This document shows positions 25,624 through 35,031 of a DNA stretch of 64,000 bases, piece after piece. Below the pieces are notes generated by a model that was not told the origin of the DNA, searched no databases, and saw only the letters and a program-made list of their open reading frames with translations. The position numbers were made by a program, and so were the translations under genes. Each line of letters opens with the position of its first letter. Position 1 is the stretch's first letter. The stretch comes from Psychromonas marina (lineage in GTDB: Bacteria > Pseudomonadota > Gammaproteobacteria > Enterobacterales > Psychromonadaceae), in assembly GCF_030161115.1 (NCBI RefSeq), contig NZ_BSPQ01000005.1, positions 124,001-188,000 on the forward strand, given 5' to 3'.

Positions 25624-27966
25624 TTATTGTAAACGCTGCTCGTCTAACGCGCTTGTTACCCAGACCAGTGGGGCATTCCAGTTAATGGTTATTTCATTGA
25701 GTGTCCAAGCACCGATATCATCAACGAAACAGGTTTGTCCGGTACAGTTACCTTTTAAGCCCGCCGCAATAGGGTCGCTAAAGCTTATCGAGTTTGGCCC
25801 ACCAGATAAGGCACCTGGTGCTGGTTTCGGTGAAGACTCTGCTGCTTGATGCGCCCAAAAACGGTGATGTGGATTTTTCAGTGGGTTTGAACCGTAGCCG
25901 CTAATGTATGATTGATCCATTGGGTTGCGACCTAGAATGTAATCCATACCATGGGCTAAGGTTTGCATATAACGCATATCGCCAGAAAAATCTGCTGCAT
26001 AAGTAAGGAATATGCCACGATTTACTATGTTTGAGTTAGAGCCCCAAGGGTATTGTTCTGGTCCATAAGGGATATGGTAACCTTCAGTTACAACGAGCTT
26101 GGCAATATTATTGGCACTTTTTACAATGTTGTCACGCGCCATTTGTCGTTGCTTTTCATCTAGTTTACTCGGTACTAATGCAAGGCTGATTGTGCCCGCT
26201 GAGCTTAGGTCTTGCCAAAATAGGTCTCCGTCGCCACTTGCATCACCAACAGGTGTTGCCAAATAAACAGGTGATTCAGACACTATAGTAAAGTACTTGT
26301 CTTCACCGGTTGTAATAAATAACTCTGCTGCTGCCCAGTAAAATTCATCAGCTAATTTAAGGTCGTTGTATGGACCTGAGCCTGTAAAATTATCGTAAGC
26401 ATAAATTTCAGAGTGTTGATTTGCTGCTTTCCAAGCGCGCTGAGCAGCTGCTAAACACTGTTGTGAGAAATCGCTATCAATCTCTTTCCAGATACGTGCA
26501 CATTGTGCGGCCGTTGCTGCTAGGTTCAATGTTGCAGCTGTACTTGGCTGTCCGACTGAGCGTTTCATAGTATCTAAGTGTGGAGGTAAAGGGTGGCCTG
26601 TCCATCTTTCATCTGCGATCTTATGAAAAACTAACCCTGACGCATCAATCTCAGTCAGTGTTAAGTTGGTAATATTTTTTTCTTGATTACCGACAGGTGC
26701 AAATACTTTTTTACCTTCAGGAATTTGCATTTTTAACATAAATTCCATATTCCAACGTGCTTCATCTAATAGATCATTTACCCCATTGCCCGCTTCTGGT
26801 ATCGCTTGTTGACCATCAGAGAAAGGTTCAGATGCGTGATCTACCCATAATGAACGTTCATATAGATTTAATAAGGTCCATGTGCTGATACCGCCATTGA
26901 CTACGTATTTACCGTGATCTCCAGCATCATACCAGCCACCGGTTAAGTTCATTGTAAAGTCACAACCCGGCCAATTATTACCTTTACTGTCAGTCCCTTG
27001 AAAACAACTTACACGTTCATTTGGGTGTCCTGCTGGGCGCGCTAAATTTGCGCGTTGTACAAACTCTTCTTTAATTTCAATACCACTACGATTTTGATAA
27101 AAGTAACCTAATGCATCATGTTTTAACTCACTATAAATATCATCATTAATTTGAAAAGGGTGGCTCGAACTGCCGTCAACGATAAGTACTAGATCTTCTT
27201 GGTCTTCTTTGATTGCAGAAAAATCAGCATTATGAACAAATTCACCAGAGCCTTTATTTAGACCAAACACCGTTGTTTTACCTGATAGTAATTGTTTACC
27301 ATTTTTATTTTCAACATGCCAAGCGACAGGTTGTTTACTGTCATTTTTAATGGTCGCTATTTTTTCAGCGTTGAGGAAAAAGCCTACTTGATTTAAACGA
27401 ACGGCTGCCGTTTCAGTTACAATTTTAAAGTTTTCACCGTTTAGTGAAACATCACTGATGCAAATATTTGCTGGTATTTTAGCTCCTAATTGAAGTTGAA
27501 ACTCTGTTTTTGGATCGCTTTTTTCTGTGTGTACAAAAGTAAAACTAAATGATTGTTTATCGGTTATTACGGCAATATTTTCATTCAAATACTGTGTATA
27601 GGGTGCACCCTCATGTTGAATCAATGCTGTAAATTCAGTCTCTACATTAGCGCGAGCAGTAAATGCTAAGGTATAGCTATCTCCTTGGCCTAACCCGATT
27701 CCGCCTTGCCCAAGGATAACATCCCACGTTTGACTCCCTGGGTTATCAATTTGAATACAGGCTTCCCCTGCTTTTGTGGTGATTATAGCGTTTGATACCC
27801 ACCAACCATCACTACCAGCGAATTCAGTATTGCGTAACATTTCATTGTTACTTGATGTGTCCTGATCTTTTATTACACTCTCTTCGGTTGTTGTACAGCC
27901 GAATAAAAGTCCGCCGACAATGGTCGAACATAGTAGTAAAGATGACTGCTTTCCATTTAAAAACAT
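25624..27966 (-). CDS. GH9 family cellulase (endoglucanase) lipoprotein with N-terminal CBM
   Basis: A 780-residue cell-envelope beta-glucanase. Signal with lipobox LLFGC (lipid Cys 24); a CBM4/9-like domain at about 43-176 (DVILGQGGIGLGQGDSYTLA); a CelD_N immunoglobulin-like domain at about 184-270 (VRLNQVGFFLNAEKIATI); GH9 catalytic domain at about 280-775. The catalytic base region is GGWYDAGDHGKYVVNGG (Asp347/350), GYGSNPLKNPHHR supplies the substrate His/Arg, and the proton donor is Glu758 in TLNEITINWN. The lipid anchor suggests an outer-membrane enzyme that trims cello- or mixed-linkage oligosaccharides. It lies downstream of the separate CBM lipoprotein whose sequence copies its N-terminus. 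Confidence 0.93.
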   Translation of the reverse strand: MFLNGKQSSLLLCSTIVGGLLFGCTTTEESVIKDQDTSSNNEMLRNTEFAGSDGWWVSNAIITTKAGEACIQIDNPGSQTWDVILGQGGIGLGQGDSYTLAFTARANVETEFTALIQHEGAPYTQYLNENIAVITDKQSFSFTFVHTEKSDPKTEFQLQLGAKIPANICISDVSLNGENFKIVTETAAVRLNQVGFFLNAEKIATIKNDSKQPVAWHVENKNGKQLLSGKTTVFGLNKGSGEFVHNADFSAIKEDQEDLVLIVDGSSSHPFQINDDIYSELKHDALGYFYQNRSGIEIKEEFVQRANLARPAGHPNERVSCFQGTDSKGNNWPGCDFTMNLTGGWYDAGDHGKYVVNGGISTWTLLNLYERSLWVDHASEPFSDGQQAIPEAGNGVNDLLDEARWNMEFMLKMQIPEGKKVFAPVGNQEKNITNLTLTEIDASGLVFHKIADERWTGHPLPPHLDTMKRSVGQPSTAATLNLAATAAQCARIWKEIDSDFSQQCLAAAQRAWKAANQHSEIYAYDNFTGSGPYNDLKLADEFYWAAAELFITTGEDKYFTIVSESPVYLATPVGDASGDGDLFWQDLSSAGTISLALVPSKLDEKQRQMARDNIVKSANNIAKLVVTEGYHIPYGPEQYPWGSNSNIVNRGIFLTYAADFSGDMRYMQTLAHGMDYILGRNPMDQSYISGYGSNPLKNPHHRFWAHQAAESSPKPAPGALSGGPNSISFSDPIAAGLKGNCTGQTCFVDDIGAWTLNEITINWNAPLVWVTSALDEQRLQ

Positions 27967-28100
27967 TGTAATGTCCCTCTGTGGTGTAGATCTTAAAAAG
28001 TGTTAGTGAAGCTGATACCCTCAAAATAGTTGAAATATCGATTCACTATTTTTGTAATTAGAGATAATTATAATGACTAAATATTCGCCATTTTCGTTTG

Positions 28101-28121
28101 TCATCACGTATTCAGTGATGA
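28101..28121. promoter_or_regulatory. Inverted repeat upstream of the GH9 gene
   Basis: TCATCAC-N7-GTGATGA, perfect arms, 135 bp before the GH9 start. A near copy with one mismatch and the same spacing lies before the CBM lipoprotein gene (29068-29088). Confidence 0.5.
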
Positions 28122-28412
28122 GAGGTAACGATGCCATTGTGAGATTTAATTAATGCGTGTTACTGCTCGCTAATTCCTCACACCATGAATCTGTTTCATA
28201 GCGGACCCTCTTATTTTTTATTATATATATTGGAATTTTAGTGTTGATTTTTAGCCTTTTTAGAAGGTGCTGTGTGTGTAGGGGAGATGTATTGTTGCTG
28301 ATTTTTGTTGATGTTTTACAAGCTTCACCATGGTTAATGGTGAAGCTTGTAGCCATCAATCATGGTTACGTGATGGTTGGGTATGATTAGAGAGGTTGGT
28401 GGAACAGCCTTG
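28122..28412. other. Region between the two lipoprotein genes
   Basis: No gene. It contains the 28317-28351 hairpin, and 28352-28380 has a second CCATCA/TGATGG pairing. The remainder is AT-rich and featureless. Confidence 0.5.
28317..28351. terminator. Long perfect hairpin without a T-run
   Basis: TACAAGCTTCACCA/TGGTGAAGCTTGTA, 14 bp with loop TGGTTAA, 62 bp beyond the stop of the CBM lipoprotein gene. No uridine tract follows on either strand, so an mRNA 3'-end stabiliser between the two genes is as likely as a terminator. Confidence 0.5.
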
Positions 28413-28952
28413 TTAACCCTTAGTTAGGGATAGATTGCTAACACAGATCATTGCTTGTTTTTGAGCGCCTAATTGTAGTTGGAAATCTGTCTTAGGATCA
28501 CTTTTTTCTTGTTGAGTGAAGGTAAAAGAAAACGGTGTCGCTTTACTCGTTACTGAAACATCTTTGCTAAAATATTTGGTATAAGGTGCGCCTTCATGCT
28601 GAATGATGGCTTTAAAGCTGGTATCGATATTCGCGCGAGCGGTAAAGGCTAACGTGTAACTCGCACCTTTGATTAAACCTGATCCACCTTGACCTAAAAT
28701 CACATCCCAAGGTTTGCTGCCAGGTTTGGTGACGTTAATACAGCCTTCTGTGCCTTTGACTGCTAATTTCCCACCTGCAACCCACCAATCATCATTGCCA
28801 TTCACAAATTGACCATTACGCAGCATTTCGCCGTTCATTGAGGTCTCTAAATTATTTTGGTTAGGTGCATCGGTTGTGCTACAGCCTACTAATAAACCAC
28901 TGATGAGTGTTGAGCATAGGAGTAACGTTGAACGGCTTTTATTCAAAAACAT
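28413..28952 (-). CDS. Free-standing CBM4/9-like lipoprotein, paralogue of the GH9 N-terminus
   Basis: A 179-residue lipoprotein (lipobox LLVGC, Cys 24) made only of a carbohydrate-binding-module-like domain. It aligns from the first residue with the GH9 protein: MFLN, WDVILGQGG, SYTLAFTARAN, IQHEGAPYT and KSDPKT(E/D)FQLQLGA are shared, and it stops after the CBM with LSLTKG. No catalytic domain follows. It may hold polysaccharide at the cell surface for the neighbouring cellulase. A duplication of the cellulase 5' end, or loss of the catalytic part from a duplicated gene, would explain it. Confidence 0.85.
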   Translation of the reverse strand: MFLNKSRSTLLLCSTLISGLLVGCSTTDAPNQNNLETSMNGEMLRNGQFVNGNDDWWVAGGKLAVKGTEGCINVTKPGSKPWDVILGQGGSGLIKGASYTLAFTARANIDTSFKAIIQHEGAPYTKYFSKDVSVTSKATPFSFTFTQQEKSDPKTDFQLQLGAQKQAMICVSNLSLTKG

Positions 28953-29297
28953 TATAAATTCCCTTTGTAATATGAAGTTGAAACGTAAGAAAGCGGAATG
29001 CCCTCAATAGGATGTATATCAACCTAAAATTTGATTGTAATAAATTACTGGTTACTTTCTTCCTTTCTCATCACGCATTTTGTTATGAAATATAACAATG
29101 CTATTACGATATGTTGTTTGCGTGTGCTTCTCCTCGTTTATTGATTGTGATTTTTTGCATAAAAAAGCGTTAATAGAAAGTTGTTGTGAATCGGCTGTTA
29201 TTGAGTGAATTTAATTGTTCAGCAAATAACGCAAAATACCTTATATTTTTAGAGGTTATTTTTGTACTATAGTCGTTTAGCAATCTAGGTGGCAGTA
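28953..29297. other. Intergenic region between the CBM lipoprotein and MATE genes
   Basis: No gene. It holds divergent promoters. The part next to the lipoprotein gene resembles the region upstream of the GH9 gene (shared CCCTCAA, TCATCAC and TAACAATGC/TAACGATGC blocks), including the 29068-29088 inverted repeat TCATCAC-N7-GTTATGA. Confidence 0.55.
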
Positions 29298-30647
29298 ATG
29301 GAATTAAAAAACAGTAGTAACGTGATGGACAATCGAATGAGTATTGTCGCACTTACTTGGCCTATTTTTTTAGAGGTTTTATTACGTAGTCTGCTAAATA
29401 CCAGTGATGTTTTTATGCTGAGCCATTACTCCGATAAAGCCGTTTCTGCGGTGGGGGTTATTGGTCAAATATCGTTTTTATTAATCATTATTTCAATGAT
29501 GATCAGTACCGCATCTAGTATCTTAATTGCGCAATACAATGGTGCATCTCGCCACGATGATGCTACTAAAATCGGGGTGGCAAGTGTCTACCTCGGCATT
29601 GTGTTTGGCCTTACTCTTGGATTGATTTCATTTTTTTGTGCAGATCTGGTTACTCAACTTTTTGGGCTAGAGCCCGATGTTGCCAAATTTGGTTACGACT
29701 ACCTGATTATCACTGGTTCATTAACCATTAGTGTCACCCTTGGTTTAATTTTTTCTACCATATTAAGAAGCCATGGTTACTCCCGATCTCCGATGCTTGT
29801 TAACCTGCTCACCGGAATAATAAATATTTTTGGTAACTATTGTGCCCTGTACCAACCTTTTGGGTTACCTGTTTATGGTGTTGAAGGTGTGGCGATTGCG
29901 ACGGTATTTAGCCAATTTGTGAGTGCGTTGATATTATGGTTTTTGATCGCACATAAAAAAATTGATTTGCCAATGAGGCAGTGTTTCTCTATTCCAATGC
30001 GTTTTTACAAAAAAATATTATCAATTGGTGTGATGAATGCAGGTGAGGTGCTTTCTTATAATTTGGCACAAATGATGATTGTCTACTTTGTTGTGCAGAT
30101 GGGGACTGCATCATTAACTGCATTTACTTATGCACAAAATATTGCCCGACTCTCTTTTGCTTTCTCTTTATCGCTAGGTCAAGCAAGTCAAATTCAGACC
30201 AGTTATTTTGTTGGTAAGGGCTGGATAGCAAGTATATTAATTCGTGTGCAAAAATACTTTGTAGTTGGTCTTATTGTATCGACTCTGATTACTTCCATTG
30301 TTTACCTATTCCGTTATGACATTATCAATCTATTCACCACTGACCCTGAGGTGATGGCGCTGACTGCAGGACTTATGGCGGGCTCTATTCTATTGGAAAT
30401 GGGGCGGGTATTTAATCTGGTGTTTATTTCGTCTCTTAAGGGAGCGGGTGATATTGTGTTTCCAGTCAAAATGGGGATTGCAAGTATGTGGGGGGTAAGT
30501 GTTGTGCTTGCTTATCTATTGGGCATTCATTTTGCTTTTGGCGTGATCGGGGCTTGGCTAGCAATTGCTGCCGATGAGTGGCTCAGGGGGATTATTATGT
30601 TATTTCGTTGGCGTTCGAAAAAATGGGTTAAATTTGCCGAGCGTTAA
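29298..30647 (+). CDS. MATE-family efflux transporter
   Basis: A 449-residue, 12-segment multidrug/toxin extrusion protein. LTWPIFLEVLLRSLLNTSDV near residue 15, SAVGVIGQISFLLIIISMM near 50 and the second-half repeat MNAGEVLSYNLAQMMIVYFV near 245 are typical; it would export cationic compounds using Na+ or H+. AGGTGG lies 5 nt before ATG 29298; a GTG three codons earlier overlaps that site and is less likely. It is convergent with tesA. Confidence 0.9.
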   Translation: MELKNSSNVMDNRMSIVALTWPIFLEVLLRSLLNTSDVFMLSHYSDKAVSAVGVIGQISFLLIIISMMISTASSILIAQYNGASRHDDATKIGVASVYLGIVFGLTLGLISFFCADLVTQLFGLEPDVAKFGYDYLIITGSLTISVTLGLIFSTILRSHGYSRSPMLVNLLTGIINIFGNYCALYQPFGLPVYGVEGVAIATVFSQFVSALILWFLIAHKKIDLPMRQCFSIPMRFYKKILSIGVMNAGEVLSYNLAQMMIVYFVVQMGTASLTAFTYAQNIARLSFAFSLSLGQASQIQTSYFVGKGWIASILIRVQKYFVVGLIVSTLITSIVYLFRYDIINLFTTDPEVMALTAGLMAGSILLEMGRVFNLVFISSLKGAGDIVFPVKMGIASMWGVSVVLAYLLGIHFAFGVIGAWLAIAADEWLRGIIMLFRWRSKKWVKFAER

Positions 30648-30722
30648 TAGATAAACATATCTCGATAATCATCTTTCCGATCGAAGCCATTAACTGTACT
30701 AACGTCGAACGATGCATATGTT

Positions 30723-30750
30723 AAACGCTAATGAACGTTAGCGTTTCTCA
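30723..30750. terminator. Terminator between MATE and tesA
   Basis: AAACGCTAA/TTAGCGTTT, 9-bp stem with 6-nt loop, lying between convergent genes. Confidence 0.75.
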
Positions 30751-30765
30751 CTTCTCGCATTCAAC

Positions 30766-31386
30766 TTATTCAATTAATTTACTTAGCTCTATTGCCATAA
30801 ACTCAGCAATCCATGGCTGTGCTTTTACATTCGGGTGTAAGCCATCACTCATCATCCATTCGGGTTGAGTGATCACATGTTCGAGAAAGAAGGGCAGCAG
30901 TGGAATGTTTTGTTTTTCGCTGAGTGTGGGGTAAATACCTGAAAAAGCTTGGCCATAACGCTTACCATAATTAGTGGGTACATGAATCTGCATTAAAATA
31001 GGCTGTGCATTTTGAGCTTTGATATTATTAATCATGCTACTTAAATTATCGCTAATAATATTCGCTGAAAACCCACGTAAACCATCATTTGCACCCAATT
31101 CAATGAGTACATAATCAGGTTGATGCTGGGTAACTAATGCCGGTAACCTCGCTAAACCGTTACCGCTTGTATCACCGGATATACTGGCGTTGATAACATT
31201 AATTTTTTTGCCTTGTTGTTGTAATTGCTCGGGTAATAGCACCGGCCAACTTTTTTCTACAGGCATTTGATAACCTGCACTTAAGCTATCTCCAATAATC
31301 AGTAACGTGCTACTGTGATCTATAGTGTTACTGTGAACCGTATAAGAAAATAATAATGAGAATAATAGGGAAGCGATTTTAATCAT
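30766..31386 (-). CDS. tesA: Multifunctional acyl-CoA thioesterase I/protease I/lysophospholipase L1
   Basis: A periplasmic GDSL (SGNH) hydrolase of 206 residues. Signal peptide MIKIASLLFSLLFSYTVHSN; block I LLIIGDSLSAGY near residue 28 (nucleophile Ser), block II SISGDTSGNGLARL near 68, block III ELGANDGLRG near 97 and block V SDGLHPN near 181 (catalytic Asp/His). It cleaves acyl-CoA thioesters and lysophospholipids. It is divergent from ybbA with the two start codons overlapping on the same CATG. Confidence 0.95.
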   Translation of the reverse strand: MIKIASLLFSLLFSYTVHSNTIDHSSTLLIIGDSLSAGYQMPVEKSWPVLLPEQLQQQGKKINVINASISGDTSGNGLARLPALVTQHQPDYVLIELGANDGLRGFSANIISDNLSSMINNIKAQNAQPILMQIHVPTNYGKRYGQAFSGIYPTLSEKQNIPLLPFFLEHVITQPEWMMSDGLHPNVKAQPWIAEFMAIELSKLIE

Positions 31387-32071
31387 GAGTCAGTCCATTA
31401 TAAGTGTTGAAAATATTACAAAATCAGTTATCAGTAATGATAACCAATTATCCATCCTAAAGGGGATCTCTTTTACGGTTAAAGCCGGAGAGTCGGTTGC
31501 TATTATGGGGACATCCGGTGCGGGTAAGTCAACATTAATGGGGCTCTTAGCGGGGTTAGACCAGCCTACATCTGGTTCAATTACTTTATTAGATGCGCTT
31601 ATTTCAGAGATGGATGATGAGCAGCGTGCCAAAATACGTGGTGAGTCGATTGGTTTCGTATTTCAGAACTTTTTACTCATCCCGTCATTAACCGCATTAC
31701 AAAATGTCACCTTACCGATGGTATTGCGTGGTAATGAGGATGATGCGAGTAATACGCTAAAAGCGAAACAGTTGTTAGACGAGGTAGGGCTTGCAGGACG
31801 AGAAACACATCTACCGACTCAACTTTCTGGTGGCGAGCAGCAACGAGTTGCACTCGCACGCGCTTTTGTTACCCAGCCTAAAGTATTGTTTGCCGATGAA
31901 CCGACGGGTAATCTAGACCAGAAAACCGCACAGCACATTATTGAACTGTTATTTAAAATGAACAAAGAGCAGGGCACGACCTTAATTTTAGTCACCCACG
32001 ACGCTAACCTTGCTAAGCGCTGCGAGCGCACCTTGATTATTAATGATGGTCAATGCCAGGAAAGCCGATGA
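31385..32071 (+). CDS. ybbA: ABC transporter ATP-binding protein YbbA
   Basis: A 228-residue LolD/MacB-type ATPase. Walker A GTSGAGKSTLMG near residue 42, Q-loop FVFQNFLLIP near 94, signature LSGGEQQRVALARAF near 147, Walker B VLFADEPTGNLDQ near 166 and the His switch LVTHD near 203. It pairs with YbbP, encoded next with a 4-bp ATGA overlap. Members of this group drive mechanotransmission rather than classic transport. The ybbAP function is not firmly known; association with tesA is conserved in enterobacteria. Confidence 0.94.
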   Translation: MSQSIISVENITKSVISNDNQLSILKGISFTVKAGESVAIMGTSGAGKSTLMGLLAGLDQPTSGSITLLDALISEMDDEQRAKIRGESIGFVFQNFLLIPSLTALQNVTLPMVLRGNEDDASNTLKAKQLLDEVGLAGRETHLPTQLSGGEQQRVALARAFVTQPKVLFADEPTGNLDQKTAQHIIELLFKMNKEQGTTLILVTHDANLAKRCERTLIINDGQCQESR

Positions 32072-34485
32072 AATCCAATAAAATGATAATTAGCTGGAGT
32101 TGGCGAGAGATCTGGTTTGGGCAATTATGGCCGGTAATGGTGGCATTAACCCTCATTATTGCTTGTGTTGTTGCGCTTTCAACGCTTGCTTTACGTGTTG
32201 AAAAAGTAATGACTAACCAAGGACGTACGCTATTAGCTGCTGATTTGGTATTTAGGTCTGCCAATCCTATCGAAGATACTTTAATAGAAAAATCTCTGCA
32301 GCAAGGATTGACCGTTTCTTCACAAAGTCAGTTTCAAACTATGGCATTTAGTGACCAAAAGATGCAATTGGTGACGGTTAAGAGCGTTGAAAGTAGTTAT
32401 CCATTGCGTGGTGTATTGAATCTAGAGAATCAGGACAAGCAGCTACAACATCAGGTGAACTCAGGTGAGTTATGGCTTTCTGCACGTTTATTTGCGTTAT
32501 TAGATACCAAAATAGGCGATATCATCGCGATTGGTGATGCAGAGTTAACCGTTTCTGGGGTCATTAAAGATGAACCTGAACTGGTGTATAACCCGTTTAA
32601 TAGCATTCCTAATCTGTTTATCCATCAAAGTGATTTAGCTAAAACGGGTGCTGTGCAAGTAGGCAGTCGTGTACGCCATCGCTTGTTTCTTAATGGTGAT
32701 GCATCTGCCCTTGCAGCTTTACAAGAAAACTATCAGCTGCAAGCTGGCGAGTCTTGGATTGATCAAAATAAACAGGGGCGTACTGCCAACCTGATTGATA
32801 AAGCCAAGCAATATTTATCGCTCACAATTTTGATGGTGATTTTAATGGCGGCGGTAACATTAATTTTAACCTGTCTGCATTATGCGCGTAATCGTAGTGA
32901 AACTGTTTCAATGCTGAAAAGTATGGGCGCAAGCCGAACCTGGCTAAGGTTATGGTTAAGCACACAAGTATTGATTATGTTTGTGGTAGCTTTTGTTGCG
33001 GGTAGCGTATTAGGCTTCTTATTAGAGTTTTTATTACGTGTACCGCTCGCAGATATTTTGCCTAAGGACCTACCAAGTGTCGGTATTCAGCCCTTTCTAT
33101 TTGCTATCGGCGTTGCCCTTTGTATTGGTTTACCTGCATTATTAATTCCCCTAACGCGTTTGTTAGACGCACCTGCGATTAATGTTATTCAGCAACAAAG
33201 TACAACCCATTATTCAAAAACGAGCTGGTGGTTATTATTGTTACCGTTTACTGCATTGCTGGTTTTTTATGGATCTAATAAATTAGTGTGGATGGTGTTA
33301 ATCGGTTTACTGCTGTTATTTCTTTTTTTATCCGTGCTGAGTTATGGCTTATTACAGATGTTAGGTAAGCTAAAATGGCGTGCTGCATTTAGTTTAGCCT
33401 TGAGCCGTATTAACCGTTCACCTAAAAATAGCATGATGCAGCTTGCTGCATTATCGGGTTCATTGATGTTAGTGGCGCTGATTTGGTTAATAAAAACGGA
33501 TCTGTTAGGGGATTGGCAGCAAACTCTTGCTCCTGATGCGCCGAACGTATTTGCGCTCAACATTAGTCCAGAAGCACAGCAGGGCTACTTACAGCAGGTC
33601 GACAAATTAGACCTTCCACGTAGTGATGCTTTCGCGATTATTCGTGGTCGTGTAGTAGGCATCAATGGACAGCCGGCAACGGATCATATTGCCTATAAAA
33701 ATGAAGATGTGCGAATCTTAAAGCGGGAAATAAACTTTACTTGGGCTAAGCAATTACCGACTTACAATGAGCTCATTGCAGGGCAATGGACGGGTGAAAA
33801 AACGGTTTCTGTGGAGCAAAAAGTTGCGAATGATTTAGATATTACCCTCGGTGACAAGATAACCTTTGAAGTGAATAGCCAAACATTTGTTGCCACGGTG
33901 AACTCAATTAGAGCGGTGCAGTGGCAAAGCATGAAACCTAATTTTGTGTTTATTTTTAGTGAGGATGTGGTTGCTGATTTACCTGCAACGTGGATGTTGA
34001 GCTTTAGAGCAGAGCAAGCACAGAGTGAATTGGTCAATCAGCTTGCACGTGAATACCCAACAGTGAGTTTATTGGACTTTCGTACCATGGGTAATAAAAT
34101 TCAGTCGTTATTAAGGCAGATATCATGGTCTTTGACTGGGCTCGCTTCATTAGGCGTCGTAAGCGGTATTCTGCTTATTTTTACCTTGTTGCGTTTAAGC
34201 TTAAGTGAGCGCACGCGAGAGATAACCTTATATCGAACCTTAGGGGCGAGTAAAAAAAGAATCAGTCATACACTGTGGGCTGAATATGGGCTGTTAGCTA
34301 TCAGTGCGGGTTTGGTTGCCGCGATTGCAGCAGAGCTTATCCTGTTTAGTTTAATGAAGTGGGGCTTTCAGTTACCCACACAGTTACACCCAAGTATGTG
34401 GTTAATATTGCCTTTGTTAGCGGTATTGATTGTTTTTTTAAGTCTTAGTTCGGTGATTAAGCGACTGTTAAAACCACTAAGGTAA
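32068..34485 (+). CDS. ybbP: YbbP-like FtsX/MacB-type ABC permease
   Basis: A large permease (805 residues from ATG 32068). One N-terminal membrane segment (LWPVMVALTLIIACVVALST), a periplasmic MacB-type domain, then two FtsX cores of three to four segments each (about 250-380 and 680-800) with SLTILMVILMAAVTLILTCL in the first. LSLSERTREITLYRTLGASK near 710 is the coupling region usual in this family. The start overlaps the ybbA stop as ATGA and has AGGAA 6 nt upstream; an in-frame ATG five codons earlier is less well placed. Followed by the second MITE-like element. Confidence 0.92.
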   Translation: MKSNKMIISWSWREIWFGQLWPVMVALTLIIACVVALSTLALRVEKVMTNQGRTLLAADLVFRSANPIEDTLIEKSLQQGLTVSSQSQFQTMAFSDQKMQLVTVKSVESSYPLRGVLNLENQDKQLQHQVNSGELWLSARLFALLDTKIGDIIAIGDAELTVSGVIKDEPELVYNPFNSIPNLFIHQSDLAKTGAVQVGSRVRHRLFLNGDASALAALQENYQLQAGESWIDQNKQGRTANLIDKAKQYLSLTILMVILMAAVTLILTCLHYARNRSETVSMLKSMGASRTWLRLWLSTQVLIMFVVAFVAGSVLGFLLEFLLRVPLADILPKDLPSVGIQPFLFAIGVALCIGLPALLIPLTRLLDAPAINVIQQQSTTHYSKTSWWLLLLPFTALLVFYGSNKLVWMVLIGLLLLFLFLSVLSYGLLQMLGKLKWRAAFSLALSRINRSPKNSMMQLAALSGSLMLVALIWLIKTDLLGDWQQTLAPDAPNVFALNISPEAQQGYLQQVDKLDLPRSDAFAIIRGRVVGINGQPATDHIAYKNEDVRILKREINFTWAKQLPTYNELIAGQWTGEKTVSVEQKVANDLDITLGDKITFEVNSQTFVATVNSIRAVQWQSMKPNFVFIFSEDVVADLPATWMLSFRAEQAQSELVNQLAREYPTVSLLDFRTMGNKIQSLLRQISWSLTGLASLGVVSGILLIFTLLRLSLSERTREITLYRTLGASKKRISHTLWAEYGLLAISAGLVAAIAAELILFSLMKWGFQLPTQLHPSMWLILPLLAVLIVFLSLSSVIKRLLKPLR

Positions 34486-34521
34486 TACAGACATATACAG
34501 AATTTTAGGGGGTAAACGCTA

Positions 34522-34682
34522 ATACCAATGGAATTTAATAGGTGATCAGAGTTTGCGTAGGAAAAGTTATTACTAATAAGGCGTGAGTTGCAGGAGATAG
34601 TTGTTCTCACTTCAAAACTCACAACGCAGTTAGGGATAATTTTAACCAGCAAGAATGATCACTTTATTAATTCCTTTGGTAT
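34522..34682. repeat. MITE-like element, copy 2 (161 bp)
   Basis: Same orientation as 25282-25442 with three base differences over the full length. The sequences outside differ completely, so the ends are well defined. It lies 36 bp after the ybbP stop. Confidence 0.88.
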
Positions 34683-35031
34683 AAGCAATACTCAGCGATT
34701 GTATTGTTTAGCGTTGAACTATCGAAGCGAGCGGAATTTTTTTCTGATCTTGCATCATTGAATGAATTCATCTGTAGTAAAGTGGTCGTTATCTCTTTAT
34801 GCTATCGCCTTTCATTTAACGCGTTTTAAATGAGCAAAATAATAATGTAACCCACGCCAATAACCTACTTCCTGTCTTGTTGTGATCCATTTTTCGTTTA
34901 CTCACCATTTTGTGGCAATAGGAGCTCTGAATAAGTTCATTTCTATAAAAAATCTATTCGTTTTTTAAATTTTAGCGCCACTTAATGAATCAACATTTGT
35001 GACCAAACCCGAGTTCAGTAACGAGATAAGT
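34683..35031. other. Intergenic region before the ThrE-type gene
   Basis: No gene. The inverted repeat TCATTTAA/TTAAATGA (34812-34833, 6-nt spacer) is the only notable structure; it may be part of the promoter region. Confidence 0.45.
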
